Source: Jaenimonas drosophilae
Lineage: Eukaryota > Euglenozoa > Kinetoplastea > Trypanosomatida > Trypanosomatidae
Assembly (NCBI GenBank): GCA_030849065.1
Contig: JASAON010001513.1
Coordinates: 1-45,266, forward strand
Direction: 5' to 3'
Length of the DNA: 45,266 bases
The notes under the pieces were generated by a model that was given only the letters and a program-made list of their open reading frames with translations, was not told the DNA's origin and ran no database searches. Positions 1 through 8,541 of this stretch are shown one piece after another (position 1 is the stretch's first letter; each line of letters opens with the position of its first letter). The position numbers and the translations under genes are program-made.

Positions 1-1
1 G

Positions 2-1315
2 TCGATGAATGAGTCGTTGTCGTCATCAATGCTAGTGAAAGAATCGTCGTTATCGTCTGTCAATGGAACTATTGTTTCTTCGTCGGAGTGGTCTAATTCA
101 TCCTCATCGAGCGAGAGCAATGCCACCACAACAACGACTACCACACATGCTCCTGTACCGGACTTCCGTAGTATGATGAATCGATTACTGTTCGCGACAA
201 ACCTGCCACGTTGGAGGCAGGTCTCATCGCTGACAGCCTATGCAGTGGTGGATGAGATGAATAGCGTTGACTTCGGCCACGGAAGCCAAACATCCTCGCT
301 TCTTCGCGGGAGCTCTGTGGATGCGTTGCATGCGTTCTACGTGAGTATGCCGGGGCATCTCCAATCTCCTGCTGGACTTCGTGCCTATCTAACCGCCTTG
401 GTGGCGGGTACGGCCGCGGTGCGATCGTCCGGCAATGACGCGGCGGCTTTGCGCGGTGCGTTGTTTGATGACGAGGCCGTAGTGGCGGCTGGTGTCAGTT
501 TTGGACCCTTCACGCGACGGTGCGTCGCACCCACAGCCCTTCCCCAGACGGATTGTCTGGTGAATTATGGTGCGTCCTCAGTGAGTGTGTGGCAGCTTGG
601 AAGTGTGGCGAGTGGCTCCTCTGCCGTGTTGGGCCCCATTGTGACCCCGCTCATGAGTGCCGAAGGTGTGGTACTGCCGTCGTTTGCTTCGTCAGGGAGC
701 TCAGGTGGGGCCTTGGATGGCAATTTCTTCATGTTAATTGTGTTGGGTGTGTGTGGTGGCATGACCGTGCTGCTGCTGCTGCTGTGCTTGCTCTGCTGCA
801 CCTGCTTCGACGTGGGGGAGGAGACTGCGGCAGCTTCCACTTCGTCACGACCCCCACAACCCAGCAACTGCTTTTTGGACGTGAAGGTGGTTGATTCAGA
901 CGTCATGTGGATCGTTGCACCGGCAGCGACAGAGCAGCTCGTGGAGGGGTATCAGAGTATTGTTCTGCGCCTGGCAGAGCAGCACAGGCTGAAGGTGGTG
1001 CAGTCCACACGGGCAGACTATTTGTTGTTGGCGGAGAATCGTGCGACGGCAGAAGCGTTCCTGGAGGAGCTGCGGGTGGCCCTGCTGTCGTGCAAACAGC
1101 AGGAGGTGCATGTCGTGCAGGAAGCCCTGCTACGTCGTCGCATGGAAAGCCAGCCCTACGCCAGTGGCCCATTCACGCATGAGCCTGTGGATGCGTCCTC
1201 TGGGAATCATCCCATTCAGGTGCGCGTAGACTTGATGGATGGCGAGATGTCCAACGAGTCCGCCACACGACTTACCGTGACCAAAGTCTTCTTGATGCCT
1301 CTTTCTTCGTCGTAA
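2..1315 (+). CDS. Receptor pseudo-adenylate-cyclase-like protein, 5' partial
   Basis: The frame is open to the left edge, so the start codon is outside the window; the first ATG in view (base 5) is probably internal. The remaining ~437 residues hold the end of an ectodomain, one membrane span (bases ~721-812, very Leu/Cys rich) and a ~165-residue cytoplasmic part. Family landmarks are NLPRW, SPAGLRA, FGPF and the paired cysteines of C-x8-10-C-L-V-N-Y-G-A. Upstream of NLPRW, where the relatives have F-D-D-L-T-V-L-Y, this gene has a Ser/Thr-rich stretch with seven consecutive Thr, resembling a mucin-like linker. The cytoplasmic part aligns only loosely with the first half of a class III cyclase fold and has no catalytic residues. 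Its closest relatives are the next two genes. The gene and frame are secure; a ligand and signalling role are unknown. Confidence 0.8.
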   Translation, partial: SMNESLSSSMLVKESSLSSVNGTIVSSSEWSNSSSSSESNATTTTTTTHAPVPDFRSMMNRLLFATNLPRWRQVSSLTAYAVVDEMNSVDFGHGSQTSSLLRGSSVDALHAFYVSMPGHLQSPAGLRAYLTALVAGTAAVRSSGNDAAALRGALFDDEAVVAAGVSFGPFTRRCVAPTALPQTDCLVNYGASSVSVWQLGSVASGSSAVLGPIVTPLMSAEGVVLPSFASSGSSGGALDGNFFMLIVLGVCGGMTVLLLLLCLLCCTCFDVGEETAAASTSSRPPQPSNCFLDVKVVDSDVMWIVAPAATEQLVEGYQSIVLRLAEQHRLKVVQSTRADYLLLAENRATAEAFLEELRVALLSCKQQEVHVVQEALLRRRMESQPYASGPFTHEPVDASSGNHPIQVRVDLMDGEMSNESATRLTVTKVFLMPLSSS

Positions 1316-2633
1316 CTGAAGATGCATGCATCTTTATTGTTTCTATAAGGGTTTTTTGTTCTTGCTGTTGTTGTTGTGGATAATCACAGTTAAGATGACA
1401 TGGAGTCCTCCCACACAACAGTACATCCCCATTTGTTTATTTGTTTGCTATTTGTTCTTCGCGTCACGCTGTGGAGCCGTGCGCGACGCTTCCCGTTCGG
1501 TCTAGCTCTCCATACCTCTCTGTTTGTGCAGTATGTCGGTTCTGTGAACGTTGATGTATGAGGAGGAGCCCCTTTCGGATGATGTCTGCATCCCTGAGAG
1601 ACAGGTTAAATTTTCTTGGAGTTTTTTTTTCATTGTGGTGTACCCCTCCATGCCGATTGGACGTCGTCTGCACCACAAACCTAAACTTGAGCAAAGTGCG
1701 TAGTGGGGGAGAGGTGGTCTCGAAGGACGAGCTCACTCCAAAGCCGCTGCTTCTGTGATGTCATGGTCAATGTCGCCTACACAACTTTCTCTTCATCTTC
1801 ATGTTTCTTCCAGATTGCGTGAATGTTGATCGCGGCATTTTTTGACCTGCCACCATGTGCATTCCATTCCCTCTCATCATTAATGGCAGACGCTTTTTCT
1901 TGCTGCTCTGTTTGTATGTCTTCCATGCTTTGCGGCACGACCCTACATCACCGCAGTCTTCGTTCGTTTCTTTCGCTATTTGTTCTCTACTCACCCCTGG
2001 GGGCGTGTGGGCGTGTATCGATGTAGCAGCGTGCCTGCGTATGATGATGTGCGTCTTGTTCTTTTTGTTTATTTTGCAGATCCTTTGGATATGCTCTGTA
2101 CCACCCCCACATGCCGCCAATTGCGTCTCTTTTTTTTTTTTTTGTGTTGTGTGTGCGGATATGTGCTCGCGTCGACAACGGGTATTGTTGTACGTTACTT
2201 CATGTACCCTAGTACCGTCACTCCACACACGCAAACACATGCTTCTACCCTATCCATGGTAGTCCACGTAGAGTTAATGCTAAGTGATTGTTCTTCTTTT
2301 CATTCGTTGACGCAATCAAAAGATTCTTTGTCTCTAACTGCCACCGCACCAAAACAAAAAACAGACGTCTGTCTCTGTGACTCTCCCTTCAACTCTACTT
2401 CAGTACACAACAACTTGTTGTTGTTGTTGTTCTGCTCTCTGTCTAACTAAGCCTCTCAATCCCCTCTCTCCTCTCACACACCTCTCCACACCTTCATCCG
2501 TCCCCGCCCCCCATACACACACGTGCATGACATCCGTAGTTTTGTTGCGATCTACCTTTCTTCACGTCGGCTAAATCGACGTCGGCATTTCGATTATTTT
2601 TTTTTTTACGTTTCTCCAACGTTTCTTTCCGTC
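1316..2633. other. Intergenic/UTR region, no gene seen
   Basis: T-rich sequence with homopolymer T runs (for example 2131-2142). Open frames here are short and show no similarity to known domains or to neighbouring genes. A long C/T-rich stretch at about 2434-2515 precedes the likely trans-splice acceptor of the next gene. It should hold the 3' UTR of the first gene and the 5' UTR of the second. Confidence 0.6.
2538..2539 (+). promoter_or_regulatory. Probable trans-splice acceptor AG
   Basis: AG after the C/T-rich tract 2434-2515. No ATG occurs between it and the start at 2634, giving a 5' UTR of about 94 nt. Confidence 0.5.
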
Positions 2634-4154
2634 ATGGTTAAGCGCCGCTTCTCCGTCAGCGTGACCACTTCTCACGGGGCTCTCGCGTTGTGGGCCATCG
2701 CCATCCTCCTCGCGCTTCAGATAGCAACCGCCGCAACGGTGGGGGTTGTTAGAGACTCCGTATGTTTTCCCTTCTCCGACTACCTGGTTGGTCAGATTTC
2801 GGGTGTGGTATCTGAGATGCATGATCCGCAGCATGTGAAGATGATTCTTCACCACAGGTGGAACTCCATGACTGTCTCCCATCAAGCAGTAACTAGTAGC
2901 ACACACGAACTGACCATCAATGAAAATGTGCGCGTCCTTATTGGCATGATTCCCGAGAAATGGGCCCCTCACCATCATATCATTGTGCTCGATCCGATCA
3001 TCCCATCCCAAAAAATACACATTTCAAGCCCCAACCTCATCTACCTGTTTCCGGTGCTGGAGCAGCAGCTGGATATGGCCGCTCTGTACTGCAGCCGTAA
3101 CGGGATCTCCCCCATGGCCACACGAGTACTCCTCCGCAACGGCACCAGCATTGCCTCCATCACTGCTGCTGCCGACTCGGCGTTCAAGCGCTATGGACTT
3201 GGTCTGCCATCATCTTCGGTGGTTGTGTCTGGTGCCACCATCTCTGATGAGCTTCTGACCAGTGGCACGACCTTTGTGGTGGGCCTGACCACTGCGGACG
3301 TTGCACCACTCGTGACCTTCTTGGAGGCCCACAGTGATGCAACGGTGATTGTGGACTTTGATGACTTGACGGTGCTCTACGACACCTTTGTGACGTCGTT
3401 TGGCACGGAGTACAAGTCTGCCATGTCTCGGCTGCTCTACACCACCAACCTACCACGTTGGAGTCAACCTGCGGAGCAGCAGACGACTGCTCCCCCGTCC
3501 GTCCATTCTAATGAAAGCTGGAAGGAAAAGTGCCATCGTATTTTTATGGATTCCCGAGAGAGGGAAGGAGACCATGAGGCGTGCATGCATCTGAAGAACA
3601 TGCGCGCTCCTCCTGGTGGACGTTACTTACACAGTGCGGCCGTCTTCAGACATGCGATGCGGGAGTATTACGATGGCATGCCCAGTGAATACCGTACCCC
3701 AGCTGGGCTCCGAGCGTTTATTGCACTGCTTGTTGCTGATGTCGCTGCTGCAGAACTGATACACGCACCGTCGCAGTCCATCAGTACCCCACTCTACCAC
3801 GCTGGACGCTTCAGTGTAGCTGGGATCCGCTTTGGTCCCATCTGCGATGGAAGAGGCATGTTGTCGCTGGGAGGTGCTGCCTCCGTCGTTAACTACGCCG
3901 CAACGGACTTGTCACTGTGGTCCTACGCCAGCATTCTTCAGGTCAACATCACCCCAGTGCTGGGCCCTGTAGTGAGTGATTTCAAGGCGAGCGTTTCCAA
4001 CTTGCCGGAGTGGAACCACAAGAGTCCAGGCTTGGGGACGTGCTCCGTCGTAGCTCTTGCCCTAGCTGTGACATTGGCGTGCTTCATGTTACCACGGCGG
4101 GAAAAGAAGATCAAGAAGTGCGATGTTACCGCCAGTGCTTTGGTGCACGCATAA
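2634..4154 (+). CDS. Receptor-cyclase-like ectodomain protein without cyclase domain
   Basis: 506 residues from the first ATG after the acceptor; an upstream in-frame ATG at 2523 lies before the acceptor AG and gives a less credible leader. Residues ~1-33 form a signal peptide (basic start, then L-A-L-W-A-I-A-I-L-L-A-L). The ectodomain is periplasmic-binding-protein-like with L-I-Y-L-F-P-V-L-E-Q-Q, D-P-I, F-D-D-L-T-V-L-Y and NLPRW near residue 275. It carries an insertion of about 60 residues after NLPRW. A single span at ~468-487 is followed by only ~18 basic residues, so the whole cytoplasmic cyclase domain is missing. The second cysteine of the conserved ectodomain pair is also lost (A-S-V-V-N-Y-A-A), which suggests relaxed constraint. 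Bases 3029-3463 are almost identical to part of the next gene. It could act as a decoy or co-receptor, or be decaying. Confidence 0.85.
   Translation: MVKRRFSVSVTTSHGALALWAIAILLALQIATAATVGVVRDSVCFPFSDYLVGQISGVVSEMHDPQHVKMILHHRWNSMTVSHQAVTSSTHELTINENVRVLIGMIPEKWAPHHHIIVLDPIIPSQKIHISSPNLIYLFPVLEQQLDMAALYCSRNGISPMATRVLLRNGTSIASITAAADSAFKRYGLGLPSSSVVVSGATISDELLTSGTTFVVGLTTADVAPLVTFLEAHSDATVIVDFDDLTVLYDTFVTSFGTEYKSAMSRLLYTTNLPRWSQPAEQQTTAPPSVHSNESWKEKCHRIFMDSREREGDHEACMHLKNMRAPPGGRYLHSAAVFRHAMREYYDGMPSEYRTPAGLRAFIALLVADVAAAELIHAPSQSISTPLYHAGRFSVAGIRFGPICDGRGMLSLGGAASVVNYAATDLSLWSYASILQVNITPVLGPVVSDFKASVSNLPEWNHKSPGLGTCSVVALALAVTLACFMLPRREKKIKKCDVTASALVHA
3029..3463 (+). repeat. Gene-conversion-like block, copy 1
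   Basis: Block of 435 bp that matches 5891-6328 almost base for base, with about a dozen substitutions and one 3-base in-frame insertion in the other copy. Similarity falls off sharply outside it although both flanks are still coding. Confidence 0.85.
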
Positions 4155-5011
4155 TAGTGAGCCAACTTCGTAAATACGTGTGACTCTTGAAGTTGTGATG
4201 GCTGGGATTCAGGTGGAGAGAGTCGTATGACGTAGTTTTCTCCTGTCTTTGTTTTGCAATTTTAAGCAACCTGAGACGCATGCACCGAAGAGGGATGTGT
4301 GGGGTGACGGCGTTCCCTTTTTTTTATTTCTGGGGATGCGCATTTGGGCTGCCTAGGCATAACAATTAAGTGCCGGCGCTCGTTGTCCTCAGTGAGTCTG
4401 GCCCTGATGGGAGCAATGTGGGCCGCAAATAAAAAGTAGAGTGTATTCGACGGTGGATGCAAACATATCTCGTTCATACGTTTCCCGCATTTACTACCTC
4501 TCTACCGCAGCTCAGTGTGTACTGTTTCTTCAGCTTATGATCCTCCCTCAAGGATTGTATTTTTTTACTTTTGTCCCGTTCTTACACCTGACTTTACTAC
4601 ACTCACTGAGGGCTGATAACAGGTGTTGTATCTGATCCATTTCTTTCTACGTTGCTAACTGCTCCATCATCGCGCGCTACCATTTGCCCTCATATCCAGG
4701 CACTTTTTTCTGTTTTTGGCGGACGTTTGTGCTGACTGCGTTCCAGAAAACTTCTCCTTGCAGCATCTAAGCCCGGTTGATTCAGTTAGGAATTTCTTCC
4801 CTCTGTCATCCAGTAATTTTGTTTATGTTGGCGTGTTCTGATGCAGTGGAGGTGAAGATGGCATACAGTGTACTTCTGGATTGTGCGAAGGACAGTTATT
4901 TCTATTTGTCTTTTTTGTTGTAGGATGAGAATCCTCTGCAGAGCTCATACCTTTGCAATAGTGCAGTTTCGTGATATAGCAGTCACCACACCGAGTGGTG
5001 CCATCACTATT

Positions 5012-5059
5012 GGTGTACTCGCCAGTACTTAGTCTACTGGGTGAATACTGGCGAGCACC
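5012..5059. other. Inverted repeat / potential RNA hairpin
   Basis: The left arm (5012-5027) reads GGTG, a TA bulge, then CTCGCCAGTA. The right arm (5046-5059) reads TACTGGCGAGCACC. They pair over 14 bp around an 18-nt loop. It lies in a presumed 3' UTR or spacer, where kinetoplastids place most post-transcriptional control. Its function is unknown. Confidence 0.6.
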
Positions 5060-5418
5060 AACCGCAATGGTGAAGGCAAGGCACATGTGGATGATGGCGT
5101 GTACCACAGTGTTTACCTACCAGTGCTGAAGATACCCCATTCCATGTTGTCTCCTCTGATATGTGTACTGAGGAGGCATTTTCTTACGTTTTGCAGTGCA
5201 AGAGAGAACATCACGATCTAATGTGGCAGATGCTAGAGAGCGCTGCTTTGCGGACTTGTGCTTGATGCCCGATGATGTTCCGCTGGAAAAAGTGCTCATG
5301 CCCACTTCAACTTACCCTGTACGTATGAAGATTGATATCTTTGATGCGCCATGCTCCTCGGTTACAGCTGTACGACACCCCTATTTTCTTCTTCTTTTCC
5401 AATATCCACTTCCTTGAT

Positions 5419-5420
5419 AG
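5419..5420 (+). promoter_or_regulatory. Probable trans-splice acceptor AG
   Basis: AG directly after a pyrimidine tract (5385-5414). The first ATG downstream is the start at 5481, so the 5' UTR is 60 nt. Confidence 0.6.
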
Positions 5421-5480
5421 TCTTGTGAGCACACGGACGCTGTGAGTGTGTCATCGACTGCGACGCGGACTACCCCACAC

Positions 5481-7418
5481 ATGCTGCGGGTGTCCAATCC
5501 AAACAGGCTCCGGTCAGGGCCTGGAGTCATCCGGAGCTTACTCATCCTCATTGTCTTGGCACTCTGCCATGTGGCAGCAGCTACCCCGCCAATCTCCATT
5601 ATCACCCTAGATATCACCGATGGCACCACGTCTAGCGCCTACCTATCAGCACAAACTGCCGCCACAGTGTCAGCGCTGCTCGGAGGTACAGGGCTGAGTA
5701 TTCCGCCCGGACAATTCACCACTTCTTCTCTTTCAGTGACATCGAGTGATGCAGAGGGCCGCATGTCTGCGGTGATGGCAAACACACCCGCTGGATTCTT
5801 TATGGGTGGCATTCCGAGCACCGTCACCAGCTTCAACAGCGTGCTAGTGCTAGACCCCATTAACTCGACCCGCAGCTCACACCAGCCCAACCCCAACCTC
5901 ATCTACCTCTTTCCGGTGCTGGAGCAGCAGTTGTACATGGCCGCTCTGTACTGCAGCCGTAACGGGATCTCCCCCATGGCCACACGAGTACTCCTCCGCA
6001 ACGGCACCAACAACATTGCCTCCATCACTGCTGCTGCCGACTCGGCGTTCAGCTTCTATGGACTTAGCCTGCCATCATCTTCGGTGGTTGTGTCTGGTGC
6101 CACCATCTCTGATGAGCTTCTGACCAGTGGCACGACCTTTGTGGTGGGCCTGACCACTGCGGACGTTGCACCACTCGTGACCTTCCTGGAGGCCCACAGT
6201 GACGCAACGGTGATTGTGGACTTTGATGACTTGACGGTGCTCTACGACACCTTTGTGACGTCGTTTGGCACGGAGTACAAGTCTGCCATGTCTCGGCTGC
6301 TCTACACCACCAACCTACCACGTTGGAGCCGGGGGTCGAGCGCCGCATCGAAGTCTTTTGCAGAAGCGGTTCAAGCTACCTATCAAACCCCTGCCGGTAT
6401 GCGTGCATACTACACGGTGCTGCTCAGCAACTCCTTGGTCAGGAGTCATGGGTCGGGGATTGTAACCACGACATCGCTGACACAGGCTTTGTACTCAGCA
6501 ACCCTCTTTTCAGTCGGCGGCATGCGTTTTGGCCCCTACAGCACCATGTGTATTGCCCCAGCACCTTCCCCATCGTCTTGCGTGGTCAATTATAACTCCG
6601 TGGGCATGGCTCTGTGGCCCTATGCAGCTATTGTGGATGACACAGTGGATCCGTTGATTAGTCCGACAGCAACACCTCTTGGAACCTCTCAAGAAGGTAT
6701 TCTGAACGGACGCGATGACTCCCCCATCAATGATTCGTTGAAGGTCATTTTCGTTGTGGGTGGAGTGATGTTGCATCTGCTTGCAATCATTGTGCTGCGC
6801 GTGTACTTTGGCTGTTTCTGGTTCATCCCATTGCTGACTGATAGTGATGAGGAAGAGGAGTGCTGTGAGATGCCGCGTGCCACGTCGGGTGTGGTGGAGA
6901 TGAAGCATGCTGCGTCTACGAAGGATTGCCAGGTGGACGACAGCGTCACGAGCTACATTTGTGTGGATCTGATGGGCACACATGAGTTCTTTGCCCAATC
7001 ACCAGCGGTAACGGAGAAGGTGGTGCATGAGTGGCACCGCTCCATATCGATCGTGGCCGAAGGTTTTGGTGTGTCCTTGGTTCATGCTCAGAGATGCCGT
7101 TTTATTTTTTGCCACAGTGACTATGCCAAGGCCACGCACTTTGCTACACGTGTGCATCATGAGTTGCAGGATAATGCCTTGAAGGGGGCGAAGGAGCTGT
7201 ACGGCATGGTGAATACAGGCTCCAGCGACGGCCAGAATGGGGAGCAGATGACGTCCCGGGTTTTATCCTGTAGAAGTTGCTGCGGTGTGAAGGATGATGG
7301 AGGAGAGCCATCGTCGTTGCGACTTGTAACACACATCATTCTTCGTCGTGGACTGGCTGGGTGTGCAACCGTAGGGTCCCTGCCCATCTCCGCTTCTTGG
7401 AGCTGCCGGGTACAATGA
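5481..7418 (+). CDS. Receptor pseudo-adenylate-cyclase-like protein, eroded cytoplasmic domain
   Basis: 645 residues. The frame can be extended upstream only to a GTG at 5442; the first ATG after the acceptor is 5481. Residues ~1-34 form a signal peptide ending near A-A-A-T. The ectodomain has the L-D-P-I, L-I-Y-L-F-P-V-L-E-Q-Q, F-D-D-L-T and NLPRW (about 278-282) landmarks, FGPY near 350, and both conserved cysteines. The membrane span is ~422-452. The cytoplasmic part opens with an acidic run (S-D-E-E-E-E) and then resembles the first half of a class III cyclase fold (I-C-V-D-L ... F-I-F-C) without metal or base-binding residues. The second half is not recognisable, and the C-terminus is Cys/Ser rich and unlike its relatives, which may reflect an old frameshift. 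The middle shares a conversion-like block with the preceding gene. Confidence 0.87.
   Translation: MLRVSNPNRLRSGPGVIRSLLILIVLALCHVAAATPPISIITLDITDGTTSSAYLSAQTAATVSALLGGTGLSIPPGQFTTSSLSVTSSDAEGRMSAVMANTPAGFFMGGIPSTVTSFNSVLVLDPINSTRSSHQPNPNLIYLFPVLEQQLYMAALYCSRNGISPMATRVLLRNGTNNIASITAAADSAFSFYGLSLPSSSVVVSGATISDELLTSGTTFVVGLTTADVAPLVTFLEAHSDATVIVDFDDLTVLYDTFVTSFGTEYKSAMSRLLYTTNLPRWSRGSSAASKSFAEAVQATYQTPAGMRAYYTVLLSNSLVRSHGSGIVTTTSLTQALYSATLFSVGGMRFGPYSTMCIAPAPSPSSCVVNYNSVGMALWPYAAIVDDTVDPLISPTATPLGTSQEGILNGRDDSPINDSLKVIFVVGGVMLHLLAIIVLRVYFGCFWFIPLLTDSDEEEECCEMPRATSGVVEMKHAASTKDCQVDDSVTSYICVDLMGTHEFFAQSPAVTEKVVHEWHRSISIVAEGFGVSLVHAQRCRFIFCHSDYAKATHFATRVHHELQDNALKGAKELYGMVNTGSSDGQNGEQMTSRVLSCRSCCGVKDDGGEPSSLRLVTHIILRRGLAGCATVGSLPISASWSCRVQ
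5891..6328 (+). repeat. Gene-conversion-like block, copy 2
   Basis: Counterpart of 3029-3463. It has one extra in-frame codon (the N-N-I-A-S-I region) and shares the same 3' boundary at the codon for the Trp of NLPRW. Confidence 0.85.
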
Positions 7419-8541
7419 TGATGTGGAGTTGATTGATGGAGGGGTCTCCCGGCGGTGATGCCTCAACGACTGCACGTTGACTTCACTGAAACGTTCGGGA
7501 GATCATGTAACAAAGGCAGACACAACTGGAGGTGATGAATCTAACAAGGTCCCTGAACGTTATTCGCTGCTGTTTTTTTCTTGTTCTTTCACATCGTGGA
7601 GCTGGCAACTCACTGTAGATTCTTTTTGCTATTCTGTCGTGGTTCTTTCTGTTCCTACGACTGTTCGCCTTGATGTGCAGCTATGGGCTACTGTACGTTG
7701 AGTGTTCATTGTGGTGAAGAACTTGCTGCTACACTCACAATGAATAAGATGTTGTACTTTGCAGGATGGAGGCACAGAACGAGATCTGTAGCACTTGGAG
7801 TGACATCCTAGCAAAGAAGTTAATTCTTTTTTAATTATTTTTTGTATGTTTTTCTGATTGTTTGTTTTTCATTCTATGTCCTTTGATCAACAGCATCTCG
7901 TCGCGGAGCCATTCTCAGCGCTGCTACAAGTTGTGCTCCTCCATGTCTCGAGTAGGATTGCGCGGCTTCCGTGCAATTGTTAGCAGTCTTCACAACTTTT
8001 GTGAAGTGCTACATGGTTTCGCGTTATGTTTTTTTTCTTCGTAGGATTTTCTGCTACTTTTTCGTTGTTGTTTGGTGATGTGCTACGCTCGATGAAAGCG
8101 CTGGAGCACGTCTCTGCTTTTAGTAGTGAACCACGCAGATAAACGTCTTCTTCCTCTTCCCCGATTTGTGTTTTCTGTTTTTATACCCTCTGCTCGCAGC
8201 ACCCTCCGAGGACTACACCCTCGCGCATGTACGTACACAGAATGGAGGATCTCTCAACAGATGCATGGACATCGTGAGTGCGTGATACGATGTACTGCAT
8301 CACTCTGAGCCTCCAGGGGTGTCTGTTTGGGCTGGCGTTTCTTGTGTTCGATACTTAATGATGACGACAACATTGCGTTTTGATACAGCGAAACCGAAAG
8401 TCTGCTATAGAAAAAAAAAGGACATATCTCAGCTGTTGCATGTCTGTGTGCCTCACTTGCTGGAAGGATCATCGTATCTTTGTGCTTCTTCCTGCTGTGT
8501 TGTCATTTTTTTATTTGTATTTTGTAGATCACACGGTCTCC
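7419..8541. other. Intergenic/UTR region, no gene seen
   Basis: T-rich spacer, with T-rich stretches near 7828-7870 and 8029-8070. No frame shows similarity to the families in this locus. The last ~50 bases are the polypyrimidine tract of the next gene. A reading frame that runs in from upstream through this tract is not considered coding. Confidence 0.6.
8526..8527 (+). promoter_or_regulatory. Probable trans-splice acceptor AG
   Basis: AG at the end of a T-rich tract (about 8478-8525). The first ATG follows after 14 nt at 8542, which decides the start codon against the upstream TTG/ATG extension. Confidence 0.65.

Larger units (their letters stand above)
4155..5480. other. Intergenic/UTR region with one strong hairpin
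   Basis: No convincing gene. It holds a 14-bp imperfect hairpin (5012-5059), a small adjacent hairpin CACCAC-N5-GTGGTG near 4984, and the polypyrimidine tract for the next gene at about 5385-5414. Confidence 0.55.

Noticed and set aside
8440..8541. N-terminal extension of the fusion protein with an apparent membrane helix
   Set aside because: The hydrophobic stretch is the translation of the T-rich splice tract; the AG at 8526-8527 and ATG at 8542 give a better start.
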